The position numbers and the translations under genes are program-made. The notes below the pieces were generated by a model. It was not told the DNA's origin. It saw only the letters and a list, made by a program, of their open reading frames with translations, and did not search any database. 21,310 nt of DNA from Bacilli bacterium (GTDB lineage Bacteria; Bacillota_I; Bacilli_A; ML615J-28; CAG-698): contig JAQUUM010000004.1 in NCBI GenBank assembly GCA_028693885.1, forward strand, positions 1-21,310, read 5' to 3'. Shown here one piece after another: positions 14,128 through 21,310 of the stretch; positions within the stretch are counted from its first letter, which is position 1; every line of letters starts with the position of its first letter.

Positions 14128-17019
14128 ATGAGTCTTAAAAAAGTTTTAATTAGTTTTGTAGTATTGTTTTTAGGAGTTGTTTTGGTAGGTTGCGGCAAGG
14201 AAGAAAATCTTGCTGAAACTTATATTCAAAACATAAGTCTTCTAAATCCTGCAGCAATTGTTGAGGATATACAATTGCAAAAGAAAATTAGTGGTCAAGG
14301 AAGCGTTACTTGGGTATCAAGTAATGAAGCAGTAGTTACTATTGAAGAGTATGAGGATACAACTTTAGCTGCAAGTTTCTTCAAGGGTAAAGTTACTCGT
14401 CCTGCGGTTGGTGAAGAAGATGTTATTTTAACATTAACAGCTACTTTTTCATTAGATGGAAAATCTGCAACTAGGGATATTAACATTAAAGTATTAGCAA
14501 TGCCAGCAGCAACTACAATCGCTGATATCTTAGAAATGAGTTCAGGGGCTGAAGTTTTAGTAGAAGGTGTTGTTGCTGCGGTTGGACCTAGTGGATTTAT
14601 GTTAGATGATACAACTGAAATCATCTATGTTTATCAAGGATCAGCTCCAGTTGTTGTAGTTGGTGATACAGCTGAGGTTAGTGGTACATTATCTATATAT
14701 CACAGTGCAAAACAAATATCTTATCCAACAGTGACTAAGATTAATACAGAAGCAGGTACTTATACTTATCCTACTCCTGTAAAAGTTACAGCTGATTCAC
14801 TTGCTAGTCTTTATAACGGTGATAGTAATGATTTTAATAATTATTATGAAATAACTGGAATTATTGATTTGATGGGCGATTATGATGATGTCTACATTAG
14901 AGATTTTGAAAATCCTGATATTGCAATTTATGTTCAATATAGTTATATTAATACAACTAATACTGCAATGTTTAAAGCTAAAGAAGGAGCTACAGTAAGC
15001 TTCAAAGCTTATTCAGTAGCACTTGATAATGATTACTATGATGATACTGTAGCAGTTATGTATTTAGATCAAACTTTCGTTGAATATACTGATACAGCAG
15101 CTTATGTTACGGTTACTGGAAGAAACATGATTGACATTGTTAATCCTCGTCAATATACAGCAAATCTTTTCCCTTCAACTGCAACAGCTACAGTTGTTTG
15201 GTCAACAAGTAATGAAGCAATTGCTACAGTTGATCAAACAGGACTTGTAACTGGTGTTTCAGAAGGCGATGTTGATATCATTGCTACAATTGGAACAATT
15301 ACTAATAGTAAAACTATTACGGTTGTAACAGAATTAGCTGATCCAACAGCAGTTAGTATTACAGGCGATGCTGAAGTTACTGAGTTTACAACAGCAGACT
15401 ATACTTCAGCTGTAGAACCAGTTAATGCAGATCCTGCAGTTACATGGAGTGTAAGTGATGAAACAATAGCAACAATTGATCAAACTGGTAAGCTTACTGC
15501 TATTAAAGTTGGTACTGTAACAATTAGTGCTACTGCAACTGGTACAACAGTTGTTGGTACTAAAGATGTTGATGTAGTTGCAATGGCAACAGTTGATATT
15601 GCTACTTTACTTCCTACTTTAACTGCAACACCACAAACTACATCTATTAAAGGTGAAGTGGTGGGTATTGCTGCTAAGGGTTGGTATCTAGCAGATAATA
15701 CTGGTTATGTTTATGTTCATTTAAATAAAGCACCTACTAATGTAGAATTAGGTGACACTGTAAGACTTGCAGTTAAGAAAGCACAAGTTTATTTCAATAC
15801 TACTAACTATGTTTATCAAATGGATGCAAGAACTGCAACTGATATGAATATCTATGAAATAACAGAAACATTTACTCCGCTTGCAACAGAAGCAAAGACA
15901 GTAGCAAGTTTTGAGTATTTGCCTGAAACAACTGTAACTGTAGATGTTATGAATGCTATGACAACTATGACTACATATGGCTTTAAATGGGTTGAAGTTA
16001 CTGGTACTGTAATTAAATTTGGTAGTAATAATAATACATATTTAGAAGTTGGTACTGATAAAGTTATGATTGACTATAACTCAACATCTGATGCTTTAGC
16101 AAGACTTGATTATTTAGTAGGCGATGAAATAACTTTAAAAGGTTTGATTTATGGTTATAATAAATCAAATGGTTGGAGTATTACTTTCTTTAATAGAGAA
16201 GGTGATTTAAAACAAGGTGAAACTGTTTTAGAAGTTAAACCTGCTATTATGTATGTTGATGAAATTGAAGATGAAATGGCTGGATATTATCCAGTTGAAG
16301 TTGAAGAAGATATGACTTTTGATTTTGCATCAACTTTATACCCTACTACAGCTTTTACTTATTCATCAAGTAATGCAGCCGTATTAAGTGATGCAGGCGT
16401 TGTTACTAGAGGTGCAAGTAATGAAAATGTTACTATAACAATTACAGTTTATTTAGATGGAAATACATCAGGTACTGCTAGTGGAACAATCGAAGTTGTT
16501 GTTACAGTATTAGCAGTGGGTGCTGTTCCTCTAGAGACTATGTATTCAACTGGATTTGAAACTCCTGGTTTTACAGCATCAACAACATATAATAATAGTG
16601 TTCCTAAACTTCAAGGACCAACTGGATATGAATGGGAAGTTGTTATGGGCACAGCATCAACAACGGCTTTTATTACAGGTGCTCAAAGTATGCAAATGAG
16701 ATCTTATCTAAGTAAGCCTGGTGTTCTTGGATACGCTGCCATGAACTTTAACGTAGATAATGCACATAAAATAACATTCAGTGCTAAGGTTTATACAGAT
16801 GATGATATAATGAAGGTATATTATTCAACTGATAATGGTGTAACTTGGATTGGTGAGGAAACATTTACTCCTACTAAGACAGCAACAACTTATACATATA
16901 ACTTACCTGAAGGCGGAGTTAATAATGTTAGATTTAAATTTGAACATCCAACACAGGGCGTAGATGGTACAAGGTTGACTATTGATGATGTAGTAGTTTT
17001 AGGAATTCCGGCTGCCTAA
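14128..17019 (+). CDS. Large surface lipoprotein of alternating OB-like and Ig-like domains
   Basis: This 963-residue lipoprotein (lipobox LVGC, C22) shows no enzyme motif I can recognise. Its modules in order are: atypical Ig-like (~30-125), OB-like (~128-205, GEVLVEGVVAAV-type start, seen as EVLVEGVVAAVGPSGFMLDD), a second OB-like (~215-315), two BIG_2-type Ig domains (~328-402 and ~410-485, sharing SNEAIATVDQTG / SDETIATIDQTG), OB-like (~490-570, TSIKGEVVGIAAKGWYLAD), OB-like (~620-690), atypical Ig (~730-800) and a C-terminal beta-sandwich (~810-960) like those that end secreted nucleases. Threonine and valine are abundant and cysteine is absent from the mature part except the anchor. A strong AGGAGG precedes the ATG. 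It is the last gene of the transporter-nuclease operon. Inferred role: display scaffold or nucleic-acid/polymer binder. Adhesin is the alternative. Confidence 0.8.
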   Translation: MSLKKVLISFVVLFLGVVLVGCGKEENLAETYIQNISLLNPAAIVEDIQLQKKISGQGSVTWVSSNEAVVTIEEYEDTTLAASFFKGKVTRPAVGEEDVILTLTATFSLDGKSATRDINIKVLAMPAATTIADILEMSSGAEVLVEGVVAAVGPSGFMLDDTTEIIYVYQGSAPVVVVGDTAEVSGTLSIYHSAKQISYPTVTKINTEAGTYTYPTPVKVTADSLASLYNGDSNDFNNYYEITGIIDLMGDYDDVYIRDFENPDIAIYVQYSYINTTNTAMFKAKEGATVSFKAYSVALDNDYYDDTVAVMYLDQTFVEYTDTAAYVTVTGRNMIDIVNPRQYTANLFPSTATATVVWSTSNEAIATVDQTGLVTGVSEGDVDIIATIGTITNSKTITVVTELADPTAVSITGDAEVTEFTTADYTSAVEPVNADPAVTWSVSDETIATIDQTGKLTAIKVGTVTISATATGTTVVGTKDVDVVAMATVDIATLLPTLTATPQTTSIKGEVVGIAAKGWYLADNTGYVYVHLNKAPTNVELGDTVRLAVKKAQVYFNTTNYVYQMDARTATDMNIYEITETFTPLATEAKTVASFEYLPETTVTVDVMNAMTTMTTYGFKWVEVTGTVIKFGSNNNTYLEVGTDKVMIDYNSTSDALARLDYLVGDEITLKGLIYGYNKSNGWSITFFNREGDLKQGETVLEVKPAIMYVDEIEDEMAGYYPVEVEEDMTFDFASTLYPTTAFTYSSSNAAVLSDAGVVTRGASNENVTITITVYLDGNTSGTASGTIEVVVTVLAVGAVPLETMYSTGFETPGFTASTTYNNSVPKLQGPTGYEWEVVMGTASTTAFITGAQSMQMRSYLSKPGVLGYAAMNFNVDNAHKITFSAKVYTDDDIMKVYYSTDNGVTWIGEETFTPTKTATTYTYNLPEGGVNNVRFKFEHPTQGVDGTRLTIDDVVVLGIPAA

Positions 17020-17035
17020 AAAATACTTAATATTT

Positions 17036-17077
17036 AACACTTCTTTTAAAGAAATTTAAAAGAAGTGTTTTTATTTG
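17036..17077 (+). terminator. Strong terminator closing the transporter-nuclease operon
   Basis: A perfect 15-bp stem, AACACTTCTTTTAAA at 17036-17050 and TTTAAAAGAAGTGTT at 17055-17069, is capped by a GAAA tetraloop and followed by a T-rich tail. It is the strongest hairpin in the window and separates the operon from the reductase-rsmA unit. Confidence 0.92.
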
Positions 17078-17109
17078 ATTAAAAAATGAATTTGTTGGAA
17101 AAGAAAATA

Positions 17110-17138
17110 TTTCATTATTCGGGAAAAAATGTTATAAT
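17110..17138 (+). promoter_or_regulatory. Promoter of the reductase-rsmA-ispE operon
   Basis: A perfect TATAAT lies at 17133-17138, about 30 bases before the start codon. The best -35 at 17-base spacing is TTTCAT (17110-17115), a poor match, so the promoter is called mainly on the -10. Confidence 0.5.
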
Positions 17139-17168
17139 AAGGTTAATCTTTTTATTTTGGAGGCTAAT

Positions 17169-18293
17169 ATGGAATACCGCAAGTGGAAAAAAATACCGAT
17201 TGAAACATCTCTTTTGGGATTTGGTTCAATGAGATTAAAAACTGTTAATGGTAAAATAGATGAAGAATTAGGATTTAAATTAGTTGATCAAGCTTATAAT
17301 AACGGGATCAATTATTTTGATATGGCTATGCCTTATATTGATGGCCAAAATGAAAGCTTTATGGGACGTGCTTTAAAAAGATATAAAAGAGATACTTTTT
17401 ATATCGCTACAAAACTTTCTCTTTGGATGTTTAATACTAAAGAAGAGATAGAACAAGTAATTGATAAACAATTAAAGAACCTTCAAACTGATTATATTGA
17501 TTGTTATATTATGCATGCACTAAACAAAGAAAAATTTGAAAAGATTAAAAGATTAGGTGTTATGGATATAGTTGAATCTTGGAGAAAACAAGGTAAGATT
17601 AAATATATTGGTTTTTCTTTTCATGATGAATATGATGTTTATAAAGAAATATTAGATTTTTATGATTGGGATTTTTGTCAGTTACAACTAAACTATATGG
17701 ATCAAGATTCCCAACAAGGAATTAAAGGATATCACGATGCCTTTAATAAAGGCATTCCTGTTATAGTTATGGAACCAGTTAAAGGTGGAGACTTAGCTAA
17801 TTTTAATGATAAAGTATCTTCTATATTTTATGATTATAATAAACATGCATCGCTTTCTAGTTGGGCTTTTAGATGGGTAGGAAGTCTAGAGGGTGTGAAA
17901 TTAATTTTAAGCGGAATGAATACAATCGAACAATTAAAAGATAATCTTAATACATTTAATAATTTTAAATCTTTAAATAATAAAGAACATGATTTAATTT
18001 CTAAAGTTCGTGCAGAATTAAAAAATATTGTAGAAGTTGGATGTACAAGATGTGAATATTGTTTACCATGTCCTTATGGAGTTAATATTCCTGGTAACTT
18101 TAAAATATTTAATAGTTATGCAATGTATAAAAACGAAGGATCGGCTAAATTTCAATTTAAAGAATTAAAAGATAATAAAGCTGATGCTAGTATTTGTGTT
18201 AGTTGTGGAGAATGTTTAAGTAAGTGTCCTCAGAGTATTCAAATTCCAACACAACTAGCTAGAATGCTTGAAGAATTGAGGTTTTTAAAATGA
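17169..18293 (+). CDS. Aldo/keto reductase with C-terminal ferredoxin-type iron-sulfur domain
   Basis: This 374-residue oxidoreductase consists of an aldo/keto reductase TIM barrel followed by a 4Fe-4S domain. The AKR catalytic tetrad is present as D51, Y56, K82 and H116. The C-terminal quarter has a CxxCxxCxxxC-like run, CTRCEYCLPC, and a second cluster motif, CVSCGECLSKCP, matching the COG1453-type 'predicted oxidoreductase' proteins that may pass electrons between NAD(P)H and an iron-sulfur cluster. The start is the ATG at 17169. A TTG at 17157 in the same frame is rejected because it is part of the TTGGAGG ribosome-binding site. The stop overlaps rsmA by four bases (ATGA). Substrate is unknown. 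The iron-sulfur clusters suggest an anaerobic or microaerobic setting. Confidence 0.92.
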   Translation: MEYRKWKKIPIETSLLGFGSMRLKTVNGKIDEELGFKLVDQAYNNGINYFDMAMPYIDGQNESFMGRALKRYKRDTFYIATKLSLWMFNTKEEIEQVIDKQLKNLQTDYIDCYIMHALNKEKFEKIKRLGVMDIVESWRKQGKIKYIGFSFHDEYDVYKEILDFYDWDFCQLQLNYMDQDSQQGIKGYHDAFNKGIPVIVMEPVKGGDLANFNDKVSSIFYDYNKHASLSSWAFRWVGSLEGVKLILSGMNTIEQLKDNLNTFNNFKSLNNKEHDLISKVRAELKNIVEVGCTRCEYCLPCPYGVNIPGNFKIFNSYAMYKNEGSAKFQFKELKDNKADASICVSCGECLSKCPQSIQIPTQLARMLEELRFLK

Positions 18294-19156
18294 TTGGAAA
18301 TTTAAAAAACACAATAGAAATTCTAAAGAAATATAATTTATATACTAAGAAAAAAGTTGGCCAGAATTTTTTGATAGATGAAAACATCTTAAAAAAGATT
18401 GGCGAAGTTAGTGGCTTAGATAAAGAAACTGGTGTTATTGAAATAGGGCCAGGGCTTGGTAGTTTAACTGAAGTTTTAGCGATTAATGCTAAAAAAGTAT
18501 TAAGTTATGATATTGATGAAGATATGATTACAGTTTTAAAAGATGTTTTAAAAGACTATGATAATGTTGAAGTAAGACATAAAGATTTTTTAAAGGTTTG
18601 TTTATGTGAAGATTTAAAAATCTTTAGAGATTGTAAAAACATTAAGATTGTTTCTAATTTACCATACTATATTACAACTCCGATAATTTTTAAATTATTA
18701 TCTGATCAGTTGCCAATTTGTGAGTATTATTTTATGGTTCAAAAAGAATTAGCGCTTCGTCTTACTGCTAAAACTAATACAAAAGATTATAATGCACTAA
18801 GCGTATTAATGAGATATAAAACTGATACATCAATTTTATTTGATGTTTCAAGAAATGCGTTTTTACCAATGCCTAATGTGGATAGTTGCTTTATTAAGAT
18901 GTCACTTGTTAAAAGGGACCTAGGAATCGAAAATGAGGCCCATTTTGGGGCCTACATTCAAAATATATTCGCTAGTAGGAGAAAAACCTTAGTCAACAAT
19001 TTAAACTCATCCTACGGCTTTAATAAAGAAAAGTTAAATACACTTATTACTGATTTTGGGTATGATTTTAGAGTAAGAGCTGAGAATTTGGAATTAGAAG
19101 AAATCGTTAAAATATATTTGAAATTGATTAATGAAGTTGATAATTTAAGAGAATAA
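18290..19156 (+). CDS. rsmA: 16S rRNA (adenine-N6,N6) dimethyltransferase
   Basis: RsmA (KsgA) dimethylates two adjacent adenosines (A1518/A1519, E. coli numbering) near the 3' end of 16S rRNA during late small-subunit assembly. The 288-residue protein has the family start KKKVGQNFLIDENILKKI, SAM-binding motif I VIEIGPGLGSLTE (~49-61), catalytic motif IV NLPYY (123-127), then the small helical C-terminal domain with FASRRKTLVNNL. Length is normal. It overlaps the preceding reductase by four bases and ispE starts three bases after its stop, indicating coupled translation. In B. subtilis the ksgA and ispE genes are also near neighbours, close to the origin. Confidence 0.96.
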   Translation: MIGNLKNTIEILKKYNLYTKKKVGQNFLIDENILKKIGEVSGLDKETGVIEIGPGLGSLTEVLAINAKKVLSYDIDEDMITVLKDVLKDYDNVEVRHKDFLKVCLCEDLKIFRDCKNIKIVSNLPYYITTPIIFKLLSDQLPICEYYFMVQKELALRLTAKTNTKDYNALSVLMRYKTDTSILFDVSRNAFLPMPNVDSCFIKMSLVKRDLGIENEAHFGAYIQNIFASRRKTLVNNLNSSYGFNKEKLNTLITDFGYDFRVRAENLELEEIVKIYLKLINEVDNLRE

Positions 19157-19159
19157 AAC

Positions 19160-19996
19160 ATGAAAAGAAAAGCTTATGCTAAAGTTAATTTAGGGCTTAG
19201 AGTTTTAAGAAAAAGAAAAGATAATTATCATGATTTAGAAATGGTGATGAGTAGTATTTCTTTATATGATGAATTAACTTTTAAAAAGAATAAGTTGAAT
19301 ATTGTTAGAATAATTAATGATATATATCCTGATAATATAGTGTTAAAAGCGGCTAATGCATTTAAAGAAAAATATAGTATTAAGCAAGGTGTTGATATCA
19401 ACATAAAGAAAAGAATTCCTTCACAAGCAGGGCTTGGTGGTGGAAGCAGCGATGCTGCTTGTACCTTAATTGCTTTGAACAAACTTTATAAACAAAATCG
19501 GAGTATTTATGAACTGCTTGCTTTAGGTAATACTTTAGGAAGTGATGTGTCTTTTTGTTTAACTAACCAAATGTCTTTTGTTAGTGGGAAGGGCGAAAAG
19601 ATTGATTTGATTGATAAAAAATTAAAAGTTTATTTAGTTCTAGTAGAACCAGACTTTAAATGTAGTACTAAAACGATATTTGAAAATCATATAATTGAAA
19701 AAAGTGATGATTTAACTAATTTAGTCGAAGCGATTAAAAAAAATGATTTGAAAGAAATAGCTAGTAATATTAGTAATGATTTAGAAACAACGGTTAATAG
19801 ATTATATGATAATAAAATTACAGAAATTAAAGAATTACTCATTAAAAATAAGGCACTTAATGCTTCAATGACAGGTAGTGGGTCGGTTGTTTTTGGGATA
19901 TTTGAAGATAAAAAAACTGCGAAAAAAGCTTATTTGAAATTAAAAAAAGAGATGATTAACTATAAATTATATCTTTGTAAATTAAGGAATAACTAA
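19160..19996 (+). CDS. ispE: 4-diphosphocytidyl-2-C-methyl-D-erythritol kinase
   Basis: IspE is the GHMP-family kinase that phosphorylates CDP-methylerythritol in the non-mevalonate (MEP) route to isopentenyl diphosphate. The 278 residues show AYAKVNLGLRV at the N-terminus (K8, N10), the glycine-rich ATP loop PSQAGLGGGSSDAA (~87-100), the catalytic aspartate D129 in LGSDVSFCL, and the C-terminal MTGSGSVVFG. Length is typical. It begins three bases after rsmA with only a weak purine-rich ribosome site, so it is probably translationally coupled. Its presence indicates the MEP pathway rather than the mevalonate pathway, as reported for acholeplasmas and unlike many cocci. Confidence 0.95.
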   Translation: MKRKAYAKVNLGLRVLRKRKDNYHDLEMVMSSISLYDELTFKKNKLNIVRIINDIYPDNIVLKAANAFKEKYSIKQGVDINIKKRIPSQAGLGGGSSDAACTLIALNKLYKQNRSIYELLALGNTLGSDVSFCLTNQMSFVSGKGEKIDLIDKKLKVYLVLVEPDFKCSTKTIFENHIIEKSDDLTNLVEAIKKNDLKEIASNISNDLETTVNRLYDNKITEIKELLIKNKALNASMTGSGSVVFGIFEDKKTAKKAYLKLKKEMINYKLYLCKLRNN

Positions 19997-20024
19997 TATT
20001 TAAAAATGATTTTAAATAAAAGTG

Positions 20025-20052
20025 TTGAATTATTTTAAGTTAGTGATATAAT
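20025..20052 (+). promoter_or_regulatory. Promoter of spoVG
   Basis: TTGAAT (20025-20030) and a perfect TATAAT (20047-20052) are separated by 16 bases, with TGA before the -10 giving an extended -10. Start codon is 36 bases further on. It resembles an ordinary vegetative promoter, not a sigma-H one. Confidence 0.75.
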
Positions 20053-20088
20053 TTAAGTATCAGTAGAGGAAAGGGTGGAAAGGAAAGT

Positions 20089-20367
20089 ATGCAAATTACA
20101 GATGTTAGAATGAGAAAAGTAGACAATGGAAGTAGGCTAAAAGCTGTTGCTACAATCACTTTTGATAATGTTTTTGTTGTTCACGAATTGAGAGTCATAG
20201 AGGGGACTAACGGTTTGTTTGTAGCGATGCCTAACAGAAAAAACAATAAAGGTTTATTCAAAGACATAGCTCATCCAATCGAAAAATCAATGCGTGAAGA
20301 AATTGAACAGATTGTACTTGATAAGTATAATTCTGGAGATCTTGATGAAGTTGAAGCAGAAGAATAA
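20089..20367 (+). CDS. spoVG: SpoVG family RNA/DNA-binding regulator
   Basis: SpoVG is a small nucleic-acid-binding regulator conserved well beyond spore formers. In Staphylococcus, Listeria and Borrelia it binds RNA or DNA and modulates many genes. The 92 residues follow the family closely: MQITDVRMRKV, LKAVATITFDNVFVVHELRVIEG, NGLFVAMPNRKNNKGLFKDIAHPI, then a C-terminal helix and an acidic tail (DLDEVEAEE). AAGGAAA precedes the ATG. It has its own promoter and terminator and lies just before glmU, as in Bacillus. Its presence does not by itself show sporulation. Confidence 0.97.
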   Translation: MQITDVRMRKVDNGSRLKAVATITFDNVFVVHELRVIEGTNGLFVAMPNRKNNKGLFKDIAHPIEKSMREEIEQIVLDKYNSGDLDEVEAEE

Positions 20368-20376
20368 AAGATTTAT

Positions 20377-20405
20377 AAAAAATACCATTCTTTGGTATTT
20401 TTTTT
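20377..20405 (+). terminator. Terminator between spoVG and glmU
   Basis: An 11-bp stem AAAAAATACCA/TGGTATTTTTT (20377-20387 with 20393-20403) has a five-base loop and a T-run to 20405. Only 14 bases separate it from the glmU start, and I see no promoter between, so glmU probably depends on readthrough. Confidence 0.8.
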
Positions 20406-20419
20406 AAGAGAGGGAATAT

Positions 20420-21310
20420 ATGAATTTATATGCAATTATATTAGCCGCAGGTAAAGGCCAAAGAATGAATTCAACAATGCCTAAATGCGCTCATAAAATA
20501 TTAGGTAAGCCAATGGTAGAGTATGTAGTAGATGCTATAAAATACCAAAATGTTGAAGACATTTATACAGTTGTTGGCTATCAAAAAGAAGTTATTGAAG
20601 AATTATTAAAAGATAAATCTAAGTTTGCTGTTCAAAAAGAACAACTTGGTACAGCTAATGCTGTAAAAAGTTGTGAAGAGTTTTTAAAAGATAAAATGGG
20701 TGTAACTTTAATTGCTATTGGTGATATGCCTTTTATAACAAAAGAAACTTATAAAGAACTAATAGATTTTCATGTAAAGAGTAAATCTGATTTGACGGTT
20801 TTAACTACTATTCATAAAGATCCTAGTGGATATGGTAGAATGGTTAGAAATAGTAAAGGTCAAGTAATGGCAATTGTTGAAGACAAAGATTGCGTTGGAG
20901 AACAAAAAAATATTAAAGAAATCAATGCATCAGTTTATGCTGTTGATAATCAAAAGTTATTTGTGTATTTAAATAATATTCAAAATACAAATAATCAAAA
21001 AGAATATTATTTAACTGATTTAGTAAGTTTGTTTTATAATGATAATTTAAAAGTTTCGACTTATATCGTTAGTGACTATGATGAGATTAGTGGAATTAAC
21101 GATCAAAAACAATTGGTTAACTTAGAAACGATGCTTCAAAAAAGAATTTTAGATAAGCATTTAGTTAATGGTGTTGATATTATAGATTTAAATAGCGTTA
21201 AAATAGGAGCGGATGTCATAATCGAAAAAGATGTTACTATTATGGAAAACGTTGAAATATTAGGTAAAAGTGTGATTGGTAAAAACTCAAGTGTTGGTCC
21301 TAATGTAAGC
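20420..21310 (+). CDS. glmU: Bifunctional N-acetylglucosamine-1-phosphate uridylyltransferase / glucosamine-1-phosphate acetyltransferase, 5' part
   Basis: GlmU makes UDP-N-acetylglucosamine, the precursor of peptidoglycan and other GlcNAc-containing glycans. The frame is open from the ATG at 20420 to the window end (297 codons), so the C-terminus is missing. The N-terminal nucleotidyltransferase domain has LAAGKGQRMNSTMPK and HKILGKPMVEY, the UTP-binding QLGTANAV, and the metal-binding GDMPF (usually GDxPL). Residues GYGRMVR and VEDKD follow. From about residue 250 the left-handed beta-helix acetyltransferase begins (VKIGADVIIEKDVTI, VEILGKSVIGKNSSVGPNVS), so a bifunctional enzyme is expected. 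AGAGAGGG precedes the start. In the family motif KVLH the residues here are KCAH, a minor change. Confidence 0.95.
   Translation, partial: MNLYAIILAAGKGQRMNSTMPKCAHKILGKPMVEYVVDAIKYQNVEDIYTVVGYQKEVIEELLKDKSKFAVQKEQLGTANAVKSCEEFLKDKMGVTLIAIGDMPFITKETYKELIDFHVKSKSDLTVLTTIHKDPSGYGRMVRNSKGQVMAIVEDKDCVGEQKNIKEINASVYAVDNQKLFVYLNNIQNTNNQKEYYLTDLVSLFYNDNLKVSTYIVSDYDEISGINDQKQLVNLETMLQKRILDKHLVNGVDIIDLNSVKIGADVIIEKDVTIMENVEILGKSVIGKNSSVGPNVS

Noticed and set aside
14295..14624. Minus-strand 109-residue Ser/Val/Thr-rich frame
   Set aside because: Complement of the Thr/Val-rich Ig-like repeats of the scaffold lipoprotein.
17157..17168. TTG start for the aldo/keto reductase
   Set aside because: These bases form the TTGGAGG ribosome-binding site for the ATG at 17169.
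19228..19482. Minus-strand 84-residue frame opposite ispE
   Set aside because: Opposite the conserved GHMP kinase motif and without any ribosome site.
1..21310. Mycoplasma genetic code (TGA as Trp)
   Set aside because: All conserved tryptophans are TGG and every gene is full length with TGA read as stop.
1..21310. CRISPR arrays, tRNA or rRNA genes, insertion sequences, prophage genes
   Set aside because: No regularly spaced repeats, cloverleaf-like segments, transposase frames or terminal inverted repeats were seen; intergenic gaps are all under 300 bases.

Overview
The window is an AT-rich bacterial chromosome segment of low-GC Gram-positive type. Tryptophan is written TGG throughout, and no reading frame needs an in-frame TGA, so the code is standard rather than the Mycoplasma code. 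Three things point to a wall-poor or Mollicutes-related lineage with the standard code (Acholeplasma/Izemoplasma-like) or a neighbouring Bacillota group: pyruvate phosphate dikinase, MEP-pathway IspE, and a lipoprotein nuclease beside a Ugp-type ABC importer. This placement is an inference. Two conserved near-origin Firmicute gene blocks are present (dnaX-ebfC-recR and rsmA-ispE-spoVG-glmU), so the locus is probably close to oriC.

Layout. Bases 1-1114 hold the 3' end of ppdK on the plus strand, closed by a terminator. Bases 1165-1276 hold a candidate three-hairpin small RNA on the minus strand with its own promoter and terminator. Bases 1320-2699 are asnS (minus), preceded by a T-box leader with its own promoter. 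Bases 2987-3850 are a DUF1295 membrane protein (minus). From about 3850 the direction switches at a divergent promoter region, and everything after is on the plus strand. First come dnaX (unusually long), ebfC and recR, then an 82-residue membrane protein and a terminator. Next is a six-gene operon at 8278-17019: UgpC/MalK-type ATPase, two permeases, a solute-binding lipoprotein, a staphylococcal-nuclease-like lipoprotein, and a 963-residue lipoprotein built from OB-like and Ig-like modules. It ends in a strong terminator. Then come an iron-sulfur aldo/keto reductase, rsmA and ispE in a tight operon, spoVG with its own promoter and terminator, and the 5' part of glmU, cut by the window end.

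How the genes work together. The most notable unit is the 8278-17019 operon. Its layout suggests surface capture of nucleic acid (OB/Ig lipoprotein), cleavage by the lipoprotein nuclease, binding of products by the solute-binding lipoprotein and import by the ABC permease. Mycoplasmas are known to pair a lipoprotein nuclease with ugpC-ugpA-ugpE (MG186-MG189, MPN133-MPN136). Here the unit also carries an identifiable binding protein and a large scaffold lipoprotein. The substrate is inferred, not shown. The remaining genes are housekeeping: PEP/pyruvate interconversion, asparaginyl-tRNA synthesis under T-box control, clamp loading and recombination repair, rRNA methylation, isoprenoid precursor synthesis and UDP-GlcNAc synthesis.
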